A stretch of DNA of 64,000 bases from Halomonas litopenaei. Lineage in GTDB: Bacteria; Pseudomonadota; Gammaproteobacteria; Pseudomonadales; Halomonadaceae. Positions 46,527 to 55,960 of this stretch are shown here, piece by piece (position 1 is the stretch's first letter; each line of letters starts with the position of its first letter). The notes below the pieces were generated by a model that saw nothing but the letters and a program-made list of their open reading frames with translations, searched no databases and was not told the DNA's origin. The DNA lies in NCBI RefSeq assembly GCF_017303055.1, contig NZ_JAEKJT010000008.1, forward strand, positions 162,703 through 226,702. The letters are read 5' to 3'. Position numbers and translations under genes: made by a program.

Positions 46527-49497
46527 GGGGTGCGGCGTCCTGGGCGGATCGATGGACAACGGGTGAACACAACCATACCTGAATTCGGGTCCCTCTGGCC
46601 TGCCCTGGCAGAGGCGATATGACCTCTACCTTGCCGTCATGTTCGGCGACGATGCTGACGACCAGCGCAAGCCCCAGGCCGGTCCCCTGGCCGGGAGGCT
46701 TGGTGGTGGCGAACGGTTCGAACAGGCGTGCGCGGATCTTCGGGTCAATCCCTGGTCCGGCGTCGGTCACGCTCAGCCACGGACCTTCTTCACCCTGGCC
46801 TGCATCGATGAAGATGCTGTCGGTGGTGGGGCAGGCATCGCAGGCATTGGTGAGCAGGTTGACCAATACCTGTAACAGGCGTTGCTGGTCGCCATACACC
46901 TCGACGTGCGGGGCGCAACGATTGGCGTGCGCCAGGGTGGCGTCGGGGCGGGACAGGCGAAGCAGGTGCAGCGCCTGGTCGGCCAGCTGCCTGGCTGACA
47001 CCGTAGTGAATGCGTTGCCGCCGACATGTCTGCCGCCGTGGGCAAACCCCACCAGCGAGCCGACGATTCGCGAGACGCGTTCGGTCAGCACCTGGATCTG
47101 CTGGGCCGTCTCCAGTACGTGAGGGTCCGAGGTGTCGTAGCGCAAATTCTGTGCCAGTGAGGAAATTCCGGTGATTGGATTGCCGATCTCGTGGGCGACC
47201 CCCGCGGACATCTGCCCGATGGATGCCAGGCGGGCGGCATGGATCAGCTCGTTTTCCAGCCATTTCATCTCGCTGTGGTCTTCTACCAGAATGACGGTGC
47301 CACCGGCGCTATCCGCGGGAGCCTCGGTATCCAGACGGGCCCGAAGCAGGCTGATGTATCGTTCGCCCTGGGGCAGCGTCATGGCGTGGTGATAGACCCG
47401 TTCACGCTGTCCTGCCAGCACGTCCCCAAGCAGCGTGTTCCAGGGTGTCGGCAGGGCTGCCCGGTGTGCCCCGATCACCTCTTCTCCTGCAATGCCGGTG
47501 AGCTCGCTGAGGGCGTCGTTCCACATCAGGATCTCGTCATCGTCGCCGAAGGCGCACAGACCAACCGGAAGTCGGGCCAGCATGTGGCGGTGATGACGAC
47601 GCAGCTCGTCCAGCTCACGGGCCATGCCGGTAAGGCGCGAACGGTAGGCCTCCAGCCGGTGTTCGACGAAGTGGATATCCTCCCGGGCCGGGGGGCCATC
47701 ATGGCGGTAGGGAAGGTAGTGATCGACGATATCCTGGGCAATCGATGGCCCCATCAGGCCCGAGAGATTGGCCTGGATCCGCTCGCGCAGTCGTCTCAGG
47801 GCGTAGGGCCTGGCGTCATTGGCCGACAGACGCAGGCTGGCCAGGGCCTGGTTGACCTCGCGCTCGGCGACGTCTTCACCCAGGGCGCTAGCCAGGCGCT
47901 TCTTGGCGTCATCACCATCGGCGATGGACAGCGGCAGCCGCTTGTGGCGAATGACCGCATCGACCGAGCAGGCTTCGGCAGCGGCACGCTCCTGTGGGGA
48001 CGTGGACGAGGCCAGGGACACCAGAATCAGGCTCAGGGCATTGAGCCCCAGCGAGGTCAGCGATACCTGATACCAATCGGGTAGAGGGGCAAGGCTGTCG
48101 CTACCCAGCAGACTCAGCAGGAGGTCAAGCGGTGCCAGCAAGGGGGGCAGGGGGGTAATCAAGGGCAGCCATAGCCCCAGGCACCATACCAGGGTACCCA
48201 GCCCGAGCCCCGTCATCACACCCTTGCGGTTGGCTCCCGGCCAGTACAGCAGCGCCAGCAGACCAGGCAGGCATTGGGCCATACCAATCACCGAGACCAG
48301 GCCCAGACGTGTCAGTTCGGTGGAGGCATCGACCGCCTGAGAGAAGCCCCACCCTGCGAGAATCACGGTGGCAATCAGGGCGCGTCTTAACCATCGCAGG
48401 CGACGGTAGAGATCGGGCTGTTCCACCGGGGGGTGGGCGATCAAGGCCAGATGGTTGAGCATCATTCCGGCCAGGGCCAGTGCGGTGAGAATCAGCGTGC
48501 CGCAGGTAGCGGCCAGCAATGCAATGAACGCTATCGCCAGCACGCTCGGTGATGTGGACAGTGCGAAGATGGCGTAGGTGGCGGTCTGAGCGCTATCGGC
48601 GACTCCCAGCCGCTGTGCGCCCCACAGGATCAGTGGCACCGGCAGGGCCAGCAGCAGTAGCAGCAGTGGCACTCCCCAGCCTGCCGCCAGCAGAGTGCGG
48701 CGACTCAGCGGCCGAGCGAAGCTGATATGGAACATGTGGGGCATCAACAGGGCGGAGCCAAAGAACAGCAGCAGCAGGGTTCGCCACTGGGCAGCATCCA
48801 GCTGGTGCGCCTGCTGCAGGTCGGCAGCCGGGCCTGATAGCCACTGTTCCAGCTCCCCTGGACCGGAAAAAATGGCATACAGCGCATAGGCCCCGAGCGC
48901 GAGGAAGGCGGCCAGCTTGATCAGCGATTCGACCGCCATGGCAGCGGTGAGACCATCGTATCTGCGGTGCGCGTGGGTGTGACGGGCACCGAAAAGAATC
49001 GCGAACAGCGTGATAATCGCGCAAAAGCACAGTGAGAGTAGCCAGGCGGGGGCCGCTGCGGTGACATGCTGGATGGCTTGTCCCATGGCCTGCGCCTGCA
49101 TGGCCACCAACGGCATGGCGGCGGTCAGGCTTAATAGCGTGACGCTGGTACCGACCCAGCGTGAGCGAAAGCGAAAGGCAAACAGGTCGGCCAGGGACGA
49201 CAACTGATGGGTGCGTGCCAGGCGCTGCAGCGGGACCAGCAGCACAGGGGCGAGCAGAAAGCTGCCGGCGGCCCCAAGCGAATATGCCAGATAGCCGTAG
49301 CCCCACTGCCAGGCGACACCGATGCTTCCCGCCAAGGCCCAGGCATTGGCGTAGACCCCCAGGGCGAGAATGCCGACGAGGGGGCTTCGACTCCAGCCGG
49401 CGGGAACCCAGTGGCGTTCTACTGCGGTAGCGACGGCAAACAGCACCACCAGATAGCCGAGACCCAGTAGCGTGACGGCGGCAGCTTCAGCGTTCAT
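46504..49497 (-). CDS. cbrA: Sensor histidine kinase CbrA with SSS transporter domain
   Basis: 997 residues, the length and architecture of Pseudomonas CbrA. The first ~520 residues form a sodium/solute-symporter-like module of about 13 helices, followed by a STAC-like linker (about 520-620), a PAS domain ([20 protein letters not shown]), the H box [12 protein letters not shown] with His769, and the ATPase with [17 protein letters not shown] and GTGLGLALV. It probably senses carbon/nitrogen state, with histidine transport shown in some pseudomonads, and phosphorylates CbrB. The start overlaps the 58-residue gene by 11 bp, and the stop overlaps cbrB. Confidence 0.94.
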   Translation of the reverse strand: MNAEAAAVTLLGLGYLVVLFAVATAVERHWVPAGWSRSPLVGILALGVYANAWALAGSIGVAWQWGYGYLAYSLGAAGSFLLAPVLLVPLQRLARTHQLSSLADLFAFRFRSRWVGTSVTLLSLTAAMPLVAMQAQAMGQAIQHVTAAAPAWLLSLCFCAIITLFAILFGARHTHAHRRYDGLTAAMAVESLIKLAAFLALGAYALYAIFSGPGELEQWLSGPAADLQQAHQLDAAQWRTLLLLFFGSALLMPHMFHISFARPLSRRTLLAAGWGVPLLLLLLALPVPLILWGAQRLGVADSAQTATYAIFALSTSPSVLAIAFIALLAATCGTLILTALALAGMMLNHLALIAHPPVEQPDLYRRLRWLRRALIATVILAGWGFSQAVDASTELTRLGLVSVIGMAQCLPGLLALLYWPGANRKGVMTGLGLGTLVWCLGLWLPLITPLPPLLAPLDLLLSLLGSDSLAPLPDWYQVSLTSLGLNALSLILVSLASSTSPQERAAAEACSVDAVIRHKRLPLSIADGDDAKKRLASALGEDVAEREVNQALASLRLSANDARPYALRRLRERIQANLSGLMGPSIAQDIVDHYLPYRHDGPPAREDIHFVEHRLEAYRSRLTGMARELDELRRHHRHMLARLPVGLCAFGDDDEILMWNDALSELTGIAGEEVIGAHRAALPTPWNTLLGDVLAGQRERVYHHAMTLPQGERYISLLRARLDTEAPADSAGGTVILVEDHSEMKWLENELIHAARLASIGQMSAGVAHEIGNPITGISSLAQNLRYDTSDPHVLETAQQIQVLTERVSRIVGSLVGFAHGGRHVGGNAFTTVSARQLADQALHLLRLSRPDATLAHANRCAPHVEVYGDQQRLLQVLVNLLTNACDACPTTDSIFIDAGQGEEGPWLSVTDAGPGIDPKIRARLFEPFATTKPPGQGTGLGLALVVSIVAEHDGKVEVISPLPGQARGTRIQVWLCSPVVHRSAQDAAPHEPNPDR

Positions 49498-49663
49498 CCA
49501 GGGCCCGTTTCTGCTCCAGCCACAGGGTCAAGGCGATCAGCACACCCCAGATGAGAAACGGGCGGTACCAGGCACTGCCCTGTTGGCCCCAGCCGGTCAT
49601 TAGCAAAGGGGACAGCAAATAGCCACAAAACACCAGCAACAGCATGACGCGATAGACGTACAC
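49487..49663 (-). CDS. Conserved 58-residue membrane protein preceding cbrA
   Basis: 58 residues from GTG 49663 with GGAGAG upstream. Two hydrophobic segments (about 6-22 and 31-46) flank WGQQGSAWYRPFLIWGVLI. A similar tiny gene sits between gluQ and cbrA in P. aeruginosa, as I recall. It overlaps cbrA by 11 bp, so translational coupling and a role as a small CbrA partner are plausible, but no function is known. Confidence 0.8.
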   Translation of the reverse strand: MYVYRVMLLLVFCGYLLSPLLMTGWGQQGSAWYRPFLIWGVLIALTLWLEQKRALDER

Positions 49664-49734
49664 GTTAGTCTCTCCGTCCCGGCAATGGGCGATGCGCTGC
49701 ACGGATCAGGCCCATAGCGCCGAGCCCTGAACCC

Positions 49735-49776
49735 TGAGCACTCTCTTCTGAGCACTCTCCTCTGAGCACTCGCCTT
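49735..49776. repeat. Three 14-bp tandem repeats
   Basis: Units TGAGCACTCTCTTC, TGAGCACTCTCCTC and TGAGCACTCGCCTT, head to tail, between gluQ and the small membrane-protein gene. Confidence 0.85.
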
Positions 49777-49820
49777 CAGGTCCAGGGTGTGCCCGTCCCC
49801 GTGCCCGCGCGTGGCCACCG

Positions 49821-50723
49821 TTACTCGGACGCTGTCACACCCAGCAGATCAGCGGATATGGCATGCGTCACCATGGCGTCAGGGCGCCATGCCCTGCAGG
49901 CGCTGACGAGCTGTTCGGCCACCGGCGCCGAGCGTGAGGCCGGGTCAGGGCGTTGGCCCAGGCAGGCCAGGGTGGCGTACAGCAGCTGGCGAATCTCGCG
50001 CTCAGTATCAGGTAGCGGCTTGGCCAGGTTCTGTTTGGACAGCTTCTGCCCATCCTGCCCCATTACCAGCGGCAGGTGAAGATAGCTCGGCGGCTCAACC
50101 CCCAGAGCCAGATAGAGCTGGAGCTGCCACGGGGTGTTGTCCAGCAGGTCCAGGCCGCGCACCACGTCGCTGATGCCTTGGTCGATATCATCCACTACCA
50201 CCGCGAGCTGGTAGGCCCACAGGCCATCCTTGCGCTTGAGCACCACATCGCCCAGCGCTGCGGGGTCGAAGCGCTGATAGCCCTGAACACGGTCCTGCCA
50301 GCTGACAGGGCGCGCGCCCAGATCACTGCGCAGCCGCCAGGCACAGGCGATGTCGGGGCGTCGAGTGCCTTGGCGGCACCAGCCTGGGTAGATCCCGTAA
50401 TCTCGCCATTGGCGACGCGAACAGCTGCAGCGGTAGGCCATGCCCTGCTGGGTAAGTCTGGCAAGCGCGGCCTCATAGGCGTGATCACGCTGGCTCTGAT
50501 AGCGAACCTCGCCGTCCCACTCGAGGCCAAAGGCTTCCAGCTGCCTGAGGATGGTGTCGGCAGCGCCAGCCGGACAGCGCGGTGGGTCAACGTCCTCGAT
50601 CCGCAGACTCCAGCGCCCTGCCTGATGACGTGCATCCAGGTAGCTGGCGACGGCTGCGACGAGTGAGCCCGCATGCAGTGGGCCTGAAGGTGTGGGGGCA
50701 AAGCGACCGTGGACGTGGGGCAT
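49821..50723 (-). CDS. gluQ: Glutamyl-Q tRNA(Asp) synthetase
   Basis: 300 residues. A truncated glutamyl-tRNA synthetase without the anticodon-binding part: RFAPTPSGPLHAGSL (HIGH-type) at 7-21, a zinc-type patch YRCSCSRRQWRDYGIYPGWC, DDIDQGISDVVRGLDLL, and QKLSKQN (KMSKS-type). It charges glutamate onto queuosine at the wobble position of tRNA(Asp). It follows dksA in the same direction, the conserved dksA-gluQ pairing. Confidence 0.95.
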   Translation of the reverse strand: MPHVHGRFAPTPSGPLHAGSLVAAVASYLDARHQAGRWSLRIEDVDPPRCPAGAADTILRQLEAFGLEWDGEVRYQSQRDHAYEAALARLTQQGMAYRCSCSRRQWRDYGIYPGWCRQGTRRPDIACAWRLRSDLGARPVSWQDRVQGYQRFDPAALGDVVLKRKDGLWAYQLAVVVDDIDQGISDVVRGLDLLDNTPWQLQLYLALGVEPPSYLHLPLVMGQDGQKLSKQNLAKPLPDTEREIRQLLYATLACLGQRPDPASRSAPVAEQLVSACRAWRPDAMVTHAISADLLGVTASE

Positions 50724-50797
50724 GGAGCATTAACCCTGGTCGAGTGAAGGGCGAGAGGGATAGCGTGAGCGCGGCACGTCGCGTTCGGCAGATACGC

Positions 50798-50823
50798 AAG
50801 CGGGCACCCGCAGGTGCCCGCTT
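50798..50823 (-). terminator. Hairpin after dksA
   Basis: Perfect 11-bp stem AAGCGGGCACC / GGTGCCCGCTT with a 4-nt loop, about 25 bp past the dksA stop and before gluQ. The T tract after it is weak, so it may attenuate rather than end transcription. Confidence 0.6.
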
Positions 50824-50848
50824 GGCGAAGGGACCGGCCCGGGTAGGG

Positions 50849-51286
50849 TCAGCCGCCGAGCTGTTTTTCCTTGAGCTCGGCCAGTGTCTTGCAGTCGACG
50901 CACAGGGTGGCGGTCGGACGGGCCTCGAGGCGGCGGATGCCGATTTCGACGCCGCAGGCCTCACAGAAGCCGTAGTCGTCCTCGTCGATCGCTTCGAGGG
51001 TTTCGTTGATTTTCTTCAGCAGCTTGCGCTCGCGGTCGCGGGTACGGAGTTCAAGGCTGAAGCCTTCCTCCTGGGTAGCCCGGTCGGCAGGATCGGCGTA
51101 ATTGTTGGCTTCTTCCTGCAGATGACGAACGGTGCGATCAACCTCTTCCATCAGCTCCTGCTTCCAGCCCAGCAGGATCTGTCGGAAGTGCTCGAGCTGC
51201 TTCTCGTTCATGTACTCTTCGCCCGCGGCCGGCTCGTACGGGATGAACTTCTTGGGCGCTTCCGGCTTCTTCTGTGCAACTGGCAT
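50849..51286 (-). CDS. dksA: RNA polymerase-binding transcription factor DksA
   Basis: 145 residues. The coiled-coil tip carries DPADRATQEE with Asp65 and Asp68, and the zinc finger has Cys108, Cys111, Cys129 and Cys132 (CEACGVEIG...CVDC). It binds the RNA polymerase secondary channel and, with ppGpp, adjusts rRNA and amino-acid gene transcription. All four Cys are kept, so this is the zinc form. Upstream 297 bp hold no gene. Confidence 0.97.
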   Translation of the reverse strand: MPVAQKKPEAPKKFIPYEPAAGEEYMNEKQLEHFRQILLGWKQELMEEVDRTVRHLQEEANNYADPADRATQEEGFSLELRTRDRERKLLKKINETLEAIDEDDYGFCEACGVEIGIRRLEARPTATLCVDCKTLAELKEKQLGG

Positions 51287-51583
51287 GGGATTGCCTCATT
51301 ACTTTAGTGACTGCTGATCAATACCCCACGCAAGGCTAAGGTATCTCACGCCAAAGGGAAGGTTGTTTAGCTGATATTTAGCCTGAGTGCAACACTTTTG
51401 AGCGCTGTCCGCCGGTTTTGTGCCCAAAGTCTTAGGGGTTTCTCGATCAGGACAAGGAAGCCCTGTTTTTTGGCGGTGGGGAGGTGGCGACGGACGGCGC
51501 CGTGATTCCATGTTTCAATATGTGAGTTGGACCATGGGAAGTTGCCCAGGTTCGCCAGCAACCCCCTTGTTGGAGACGTCATA
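51287..51583. other. Divergent spacer between dksA and the aminotransferase
   Basis: 297 bp, AT-richer than surrounding genes, without a believable gene. It must carry the dksA promoter and the promoter for the plus-strand genes; I could not assign exact boxes. Confidence 0.4.
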
Positions 51584-52739
51584 ATGAGCTGGAATGCCCG
51601 GGTCGAGGGTGTAGCGCCGTTTCGCGTGATGCGTTTGCTTGAGTTGGCACAGCAGCGTGAAGCCGCCGGAGAGGATGTGATTCACCTTGAGGTCGGTGAG
51701 CCGGATTTCGAGACGCCTGCGCCGATACGCGAGGCCGGCGCCCGAGCAAGGCCATACCCGCTACACCCCTGCCACCGGCATTCCCGCCCTGCGGGAGGCG
51801 ATCGCCCAGCACTATGCCGAGCAGTTTGCGGCCGAGGTCTCACCGCAGCGCATCATTGTGACCCCGGGGGCTTCCGGGGCCCTGCTGCTGGCCAGTCAGC
51901 TGCTGGCGGGGGCTGGAGATCGGGTGTTGATGGCAGACCCTAACTATCCCTGCAACCGGCACTTCATGGCGTTGGCTGGCGCAGAGGTCGATGCGGTGCC
52001 TGTAGGCCCCGATAGCGCGTGGCAGCTGAATGCCGCTCTGGTAGAGCGCCATTGGCAGACGTCGACGCGGCTGGCCATGCTGGCATCCCCCTCCAATCCT
52101 ACTGGCCACGTGCTTGATCGGCAGGCGCTGGCGGACGTGGTGAGCTGCGTTGCCGAGCGGGGCGGGGAGCTGTTGGTCGATGAGATCTACCAGGGGCTCA
52201 ACTATGGCGTAGCGCCGCAATCGGTGACCTCGCTGACGGATCGAGCCTTCGTGGTCAACAGCTTCTCCAAGTACTTCGGCATGACCGGCTGGCGCCTGGG
52301 GTGGTTGGTCGCGCCTGAGTCGGCCGTGGAGCCGCTGACACGATTGGCGCAGAATGTCTTTCTGGCGGCGTCTACGCCGGCACAACATGCTGCGCTGGCG
52401 GCCTTCACACCGTCCTGTCTGGCATTGCTCGAGGAGCGTCGGCGCGAGCTTGGCGAACGGCGTGATGCCTTGCTCAAGGGACTGGCGACGCTTGGGCTGG
52501 CACCCTCTTTGCCTCCCCAGGGGGCGTTTTATCTGTGGCTGGATATTTCCGCCTACAGTCACGACAGTGAAGCCTTCTGCCGGCGTCTGCTGGAGGAGGA
52601 AAATGTCGCCATTACCCCAGGCACCGACTTTGCCCTGAGCGGGGGGGAGCATCATGTCAGAATCGCTTTCACCACGGGGATTCCGCGCCTGCATGAGGCG
52701 GTCGAGAGGCTGTCGCGCTTTCTGGCGAGGCACGGCTGA
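51584..52739 (+). pseudogene. Class I/II aminotransferase interrupted by a frameshift
   Basis: A PLP-dependent aminotransferase of the aspartate-transaminase type that sits next to dksA in pseudomonads. Frame one starts at ATG 51584 (GGAG site) and reads MSWNARVEGVAPFRVMRLLE through EVGEPDFETPAPIREAGARA. Near 51745-51750 the reading must shift by +1 to continue GHTRYTPATGIPALREAI, then SNPTGHVL, VDEIYQGLNYG and the PLP lysine in NSFSKYFGMTGWRLGW, to the stop at 52737-52739. Two to three residues are also missing at the junction, as if about 8 bases were lost. It may be a real pseudogene or a sequence error; the downstream part is otherwise intact. Confidence 0.85.
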
Positions 52740-53497
52740 TGGACTATCCGCCGCTGGTGGGGGGCACCCTGCTTCGACGCTACAAGCGTTTTCTGGCCGA
52801 TGTGCGTCTCGATGATGGCCGAGAGGTGGTGGCGCATTGTCCCAACACCGGGTCGATGCGCGCCGTGAACGTTCCTGGGGCTCGGGTGTGGCTGTCGGCC
52901 AGCGACAATCCGGCGCGCAAGCTGGCCTGGACCTGGGAGCTGATCGAACTGCCTGATGGTGACGGCGGCTCAGGAGTGTCACTGGCCTCGGTCCATACCG
53001 GGCGCGCCAACCGGATCGTCGAGGAGGCATTGGTCGAGGAGAAGGTGGTCGAGCTGAGGGGCTATGCCCAGTTGAAGCGTGAGGCCAAGATCGAGGATGC
53101 CCGCCTGGATTTCAGGCTGGATGACCCGGCTCGCCCACGCTGCTACGTCGAGGTCAAGCAGGTCACGCTGCGCGAGGATGATGGGCATGGTTACTTTCCC
53201 GACGCCGTCAGCGAGCGCGGACGCAAGCACCTTGAGACCCTGGCGCGGCTGGCCTCCCAGGGAGAACGGGCGGTGCTGCTGTTCCTGGTGGCCCATGAGG
53301 GCATCGATGACGTGGCGCCGGCACAACACCTGGACCCAGGCTACGCCAGCACCCTGCAACGGGTGACAGGCACTGGCGTCGAAGTGCTGGCCTATCGGAT
53401 CTGTGCCTCACGGGATGAGCAGGGGAGGCCTCTGGCGCTGTCGCTGGACACGTCGTTGCCGGTGCGTGTCGACGGTCGCTACCCGCAATCCCGTTAG
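52739..53497 (+). CDS. sfsA: SfsA family DNA-binding/sugar fermentation stimulation protein
   Basis: 252 residues, overlapping the aminotransferase stop (TGATG). The family pattern is clear: RYKRFLADVRLDDG, HCPNTGSMRAVNVPGA, VHTGRANRIVEEAL, and YVEVKQVTLREDDGHGYFPD. It resembles a nuclease-like fold with the Glu-Val-Lys; in E. coli it was linked to maltose gene expression. The exact role is not established. Confidence 0.93.
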   Translation: MDYPPLVGGTLLRRYKRFLADVRLDDGREVVAHCPNTGSMRAVNVPGARVWLSASDNPARKLAWTWELIELPDGDGGSGVSLASVHTGRANRIVEEALVEEKVVELRGYAQLKREAKIEDARLDFRLDDPARPRCYVEVKQVTLREDDGHGYFPDAVSERGRKHLETLARLASQGERAVLLFLVAHEGIDDVAPAQHLDPGYASTLQRVTGTGVEVLAYRICASRDEQGRPLALSLDTSLPVRVDGRYPQSR

Positions 53498-53522
53498 GCG
53501 ACGCTGGGGCGTCTCGCTGGCG

Positions 53523-54857
53523 TCATGGTGACGGAGCCGGCTGGCACTCTGGCAGGGCCGCCAGAAAGCGTTCTATCGCAGAGGACCCGCGGGCATCGCC
53601 TGTGACCTGCTGCCACCAGTGACGGTGAACGCCCCTGATTCTGACCTGTACCTCAGGTATGCCGATGACCTGCGCCATGGCCATGCGATGCAGGCCCTTG
53701 TTGATCTTGACCAGATGCCCGTGGCGGTTGATGGCCGCCCCCAGCCGGTCTTTGCCCAGCCCCGCGTCAAAGCCAAAGCAGGCCATGGCCTCCATATACA
53801 GCAGGTAGCGGCGCAAGTAGGCCAGAATTCTCTCCGGGCGATCCAGCACCATGCCATCCGAGTGAGAGGCGACCGGTTTGCCGCGTGCCAGGCGCTCGGC
53901 CAATTGGTGGTAGCTGCGGCTGCCGCTGGGGGCGCGGCGGTGTTCCCAGATATCGGCGATAAAGTGCATGCGTCGGCTCGACAACGCATGGGTGGTGGGA
54001 ATATCCCAGTCCCCATCCCATAGCAGCTGGTCGCTGATGCGATGGCGTTGACGTCGGTCGGGGAAGGACCGCGGATAGTGCACGTGCTGCAGCAGCCGGC
54101 GAGGATCCACGTTGACATCCAGGGCATCGGCGTAGCGAGCTTCGATGCCGCGACGGGGCAAGCCCCGCTGCTCTATACGTTGGCTGCCGGGTGCCTGGTT
54201 GAGCCAGGCGCTCAGCGCTAGCTGCTCCATCGGCAGCGTCAGCGAGCGGTTGACGACAACCTTGGCACGTTGCGCCAGCCTGGACAGACTCATGCGTGGG
54301 CCGAGGCTGGGGTCGAACAGGCTGGGGTCTGCCGGTTCGCCGCTGGGTGTAAGAGGCATGTCCCGCCCCGCATTCAGCAGGCTGATGGCCGTGCAAAGCC
54401 GCGCTTTCAGTGCGCTATCCACCGCTACCGGGGGAAGCTGCTGATACAGCGCCAGCAGGCTCTCAGGCGACGGCGATGGCGGCCGGCTCAGGGCCACCGG
54501 CAGGCTCACTTGATCCACATCCAGCTGCCATTGGGTGAGCGTGGGTGGCGCCGCGATGGCTTGGCATTGACTGGCAAGGCGCGAGGCGAAAATCTTGATC
54601 AGCCACTGGTGAGGCGACTCGAGAGAAGGCTCGAACCGCCAGACGTTATGCCAGGCAATGACCAGGGTGTCATGAATGACGTCTTCCACGTCCTGGGCGG
54701 TCTCGAGAAACTGCTGGGACACGGCGCTGAGGTGAGGAACGACCAGGCACGCCAGGGACTCGAGGCCCTGCGTAGCGCCTGCAGCGCACTCATTCAGGGC
54801 ATCGCCTAACGCTGTTGTTACGGGCGGCGCAGGTTGCTTGTCAGTATCACTGGTCAC
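53523..54857 (-). CDS. Unusual protein: sigma-70 region-2-like N-terminus plus ParB-like C-terminus
   Basis: 444 residues from GTG 54857 (a TTG at 54875 is an alternative). Residues ~30-100 resemble ECF sigma region 2: FLETAQDVEDVIHDTLVIAW then FEPSLESPHQWLIKIFASRL. No region 4 helix-turn-helix follows. The C-terminal ~230 residues contain LLWDGDWDIPTTH, then ERILAYLRRYLLYMEAM and NRHGHLVKINKGLHRMAMAQ ending VHRHWWQQV, which recalls a ParB-like domain seen in polysaccharide-cluster proteins. Known members of this combination are not known to me. It overlaps the DUF4426 gene by 11 bp and ends the metX-metW-DUF4426 run. Function unknown. Confidence 0.6.
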   Translation of the reverse strand: MTSDTDKQPAPPVTTALGDALNECAAGATQGLESLACLVVPHLSAVSQQFLETAQDVEDVIHDTLVIAWHNVWRFEPSLESPHQWLIKIFASRLASQCQAIAAPPTLTQWQLDVDQVSLPVALSRPPSPSPESLLALYQQLPPVAVDSALKARLCTAISLLNAGRDMPLTPSGEPADPSLFDPSLGPRMSLSRLAQRAKVVVNRSLTLPMEQLALSAWLNQAPGSQRIEQRGLPRRGIEARYADALDVNVDPRRLLQHVHYPRSFPDRRQRHRISDQLLWDGDWDIPTTHALSSRRMHFIADIWEHRRAPSGSRSYHQLAERLARGKPVASHSDGMVLDRPERILAYLRRYLLYMEAMACFGFDAGLGKDRLGAAINRHGHLVKINKGLHRMAMAQVIGIPEVQVRIRGVHRHWWQQVTGDARGSSAIERFLAALPECQPAPSP

Positions 54858-55290
54858 GATAGAACCGTTGTACAAAGCTCAGGGTTTCAGGAGCGGCGTT
54901 GCGATCCAGCTGGAGCAGCAGGCGAAAACGCATGGGGGCGCTGGTGTCGATGCTGAAGGTGGCGTAGCGCGAGATACCGTTACCTTCGCGCAGGGTACGA
55001 AAGGCTAGAGGGGTGTCATGGCTGGTGCCGACCACCGAGACGCTACCTTCCGTCGCGACGTTCAGCGCCTCGCCATCAGCGTCTCTCACACTCAGGGTAA
55101 TCAAGCCCTGGTGAGGAGAGCGCTGGATACCGAGACGCCGTGACACTTCCTCGGGCAGGGCATTGCTGGCCATCACCCCGTAGTGAGCCTCGACATCGCC
55201 AAAACGCTCGAACTGCTGAGCGCTTGCCGTGGTGGTCAGGATCAACAACAGTGCCAGGGTTGCTGCGTAACGCCAGCCTCTGCCCTTCAT
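54847..55290 (-). CDS. DUF4426 exported protein
   Basis: 147 residues with a signal peptide ending near ASAQQFE. The DUF4426 order is present: FGDVEAHYGVMASNALPEEV, RRLGIQRSPHQGLITLSVRD, a central TSHDTPLAFRTLRE, and FVQRFYRDQ at the end. It is expected in the periplasm. Homologues follow metW in pseudomonads as I recall, so the gene keeps a syntenic place with metX-metW. Function unknown. Confidence 0.85.
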   Translation of the reverse strand: MKGRGWRYAATLALLLILTTTASAQQFERFGDVEAHYGVMASNALPEEVSRRLGIQRSPHQGLITLSVRDADGEALNVATEGSVSVVGTSHDTPLAFRTLREGNGISRYATFSIDTSAPMRFRLLLQLDRNAAPETLSFVQRFYRDQ

Positions 55291-55304
55291 GCTTGCCTCC
55301 TTAT

Positions 55305-55368
55305 GTCGCAGTGGCTCCGTGTCGCACTAGCTCAGTGCCACAGTAGCCCAGCACCGCGATGGCTCAGT
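55305..55368. repeat. Four degenerate 16-bp tandem repeats
   Basis: Units starting at 55305, 55321, 55337 and 55353 share a (G/A)(T/C)CGCA-GTGGCTC-like core. The array fills the gap between metW and the DUF4426 gene and reaches the metW stop. Confidence 0.6.
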
Positions 55369-55960
55369 CGTTGCGAGTCACGCGGAAAATGGCAATCTCT
55401 CCGAACAGGTTGGGCCACAGCCGCGACAGGCGTCTACCCTCGTGATCCTTGATGCCGACCGCGCGATCGATAATGGTTAGTCCCTTGTCCCGGCACAGCG
55501 CTTCGAAGTCGTTGAAGGTGGACAGGTGAATGTTGGGCGTGTCGTACCAGGCGTGGGGCAGCGACTTCGATACCGGCATGTAGCCGCGAAGCCCCAGGTG
55601 CACGCGATGACGCCAGTAGGCGAAGTTGGGGAAGGTAATGATGCACTCTCGAGCCACACGCATCATCTCATCCAGCATCAGGTCAGGCCGCCGCAGGGCC
55701 TGCAGTGCCTGGGTCATGATGACCAGGTCGCAGGCATCATCTTCAAAGTTGGCCAAGCCATCGTCCAGGTTCTGTTCGATGACGTTGACGCCCTTCTCGA
55801 CGCAGGAGGTGATGCCGTCCGGGTCAATCTCCAGGCCGTAGCCGGAGACGCCTTTGTCGCGCGCCAGGGCGTGGAGCAGCGTGCCATCACCGCAAGCCAG
55901 GTCGAGCACATGAGCCCCTTCGGGGACCCAGCCGTGGATCAAGGTCAGGTCAGAGCGCAT
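55364..55960 (-). CDS. metW: Methionine biosynthesis protein MetW
   Basis: 198 residues. A SAM-methyltransferase-like fold with [27 protein letters not shown], and [20 protein letters not shown], characteristic of MetW. It works with MetX in methionine synthesis. Its start overlaps the metX stop by 11 bp, which fits the usual metX-metW pair. Confidence 0.93.
   Translation of the reverse strand: MRSDLTLIHGWVPEGAHVLDLACGDGTLLHALARDKGVSGYGLEIDPDGITSCVEKGVNVIEQNLDDGLANFEDDACDLVIMTQALQALRRPDLMLDEMMRVARECIITFPNFAYWRHRVHLGLRGYMPVSKSLPHAWYDTPNIHLSTFNDFEALCRDKGLTIIDRAVGIKDHEGRRLSRLWPNLFGEIAIFRVTRND

Noticed and set aside
46527..46559. Upstream TTG start for cbrB
   Set aside because: The ATG at 46526 gives the standard receiver-domain start, and the extension is proline-rich and lies deep in cbrA.
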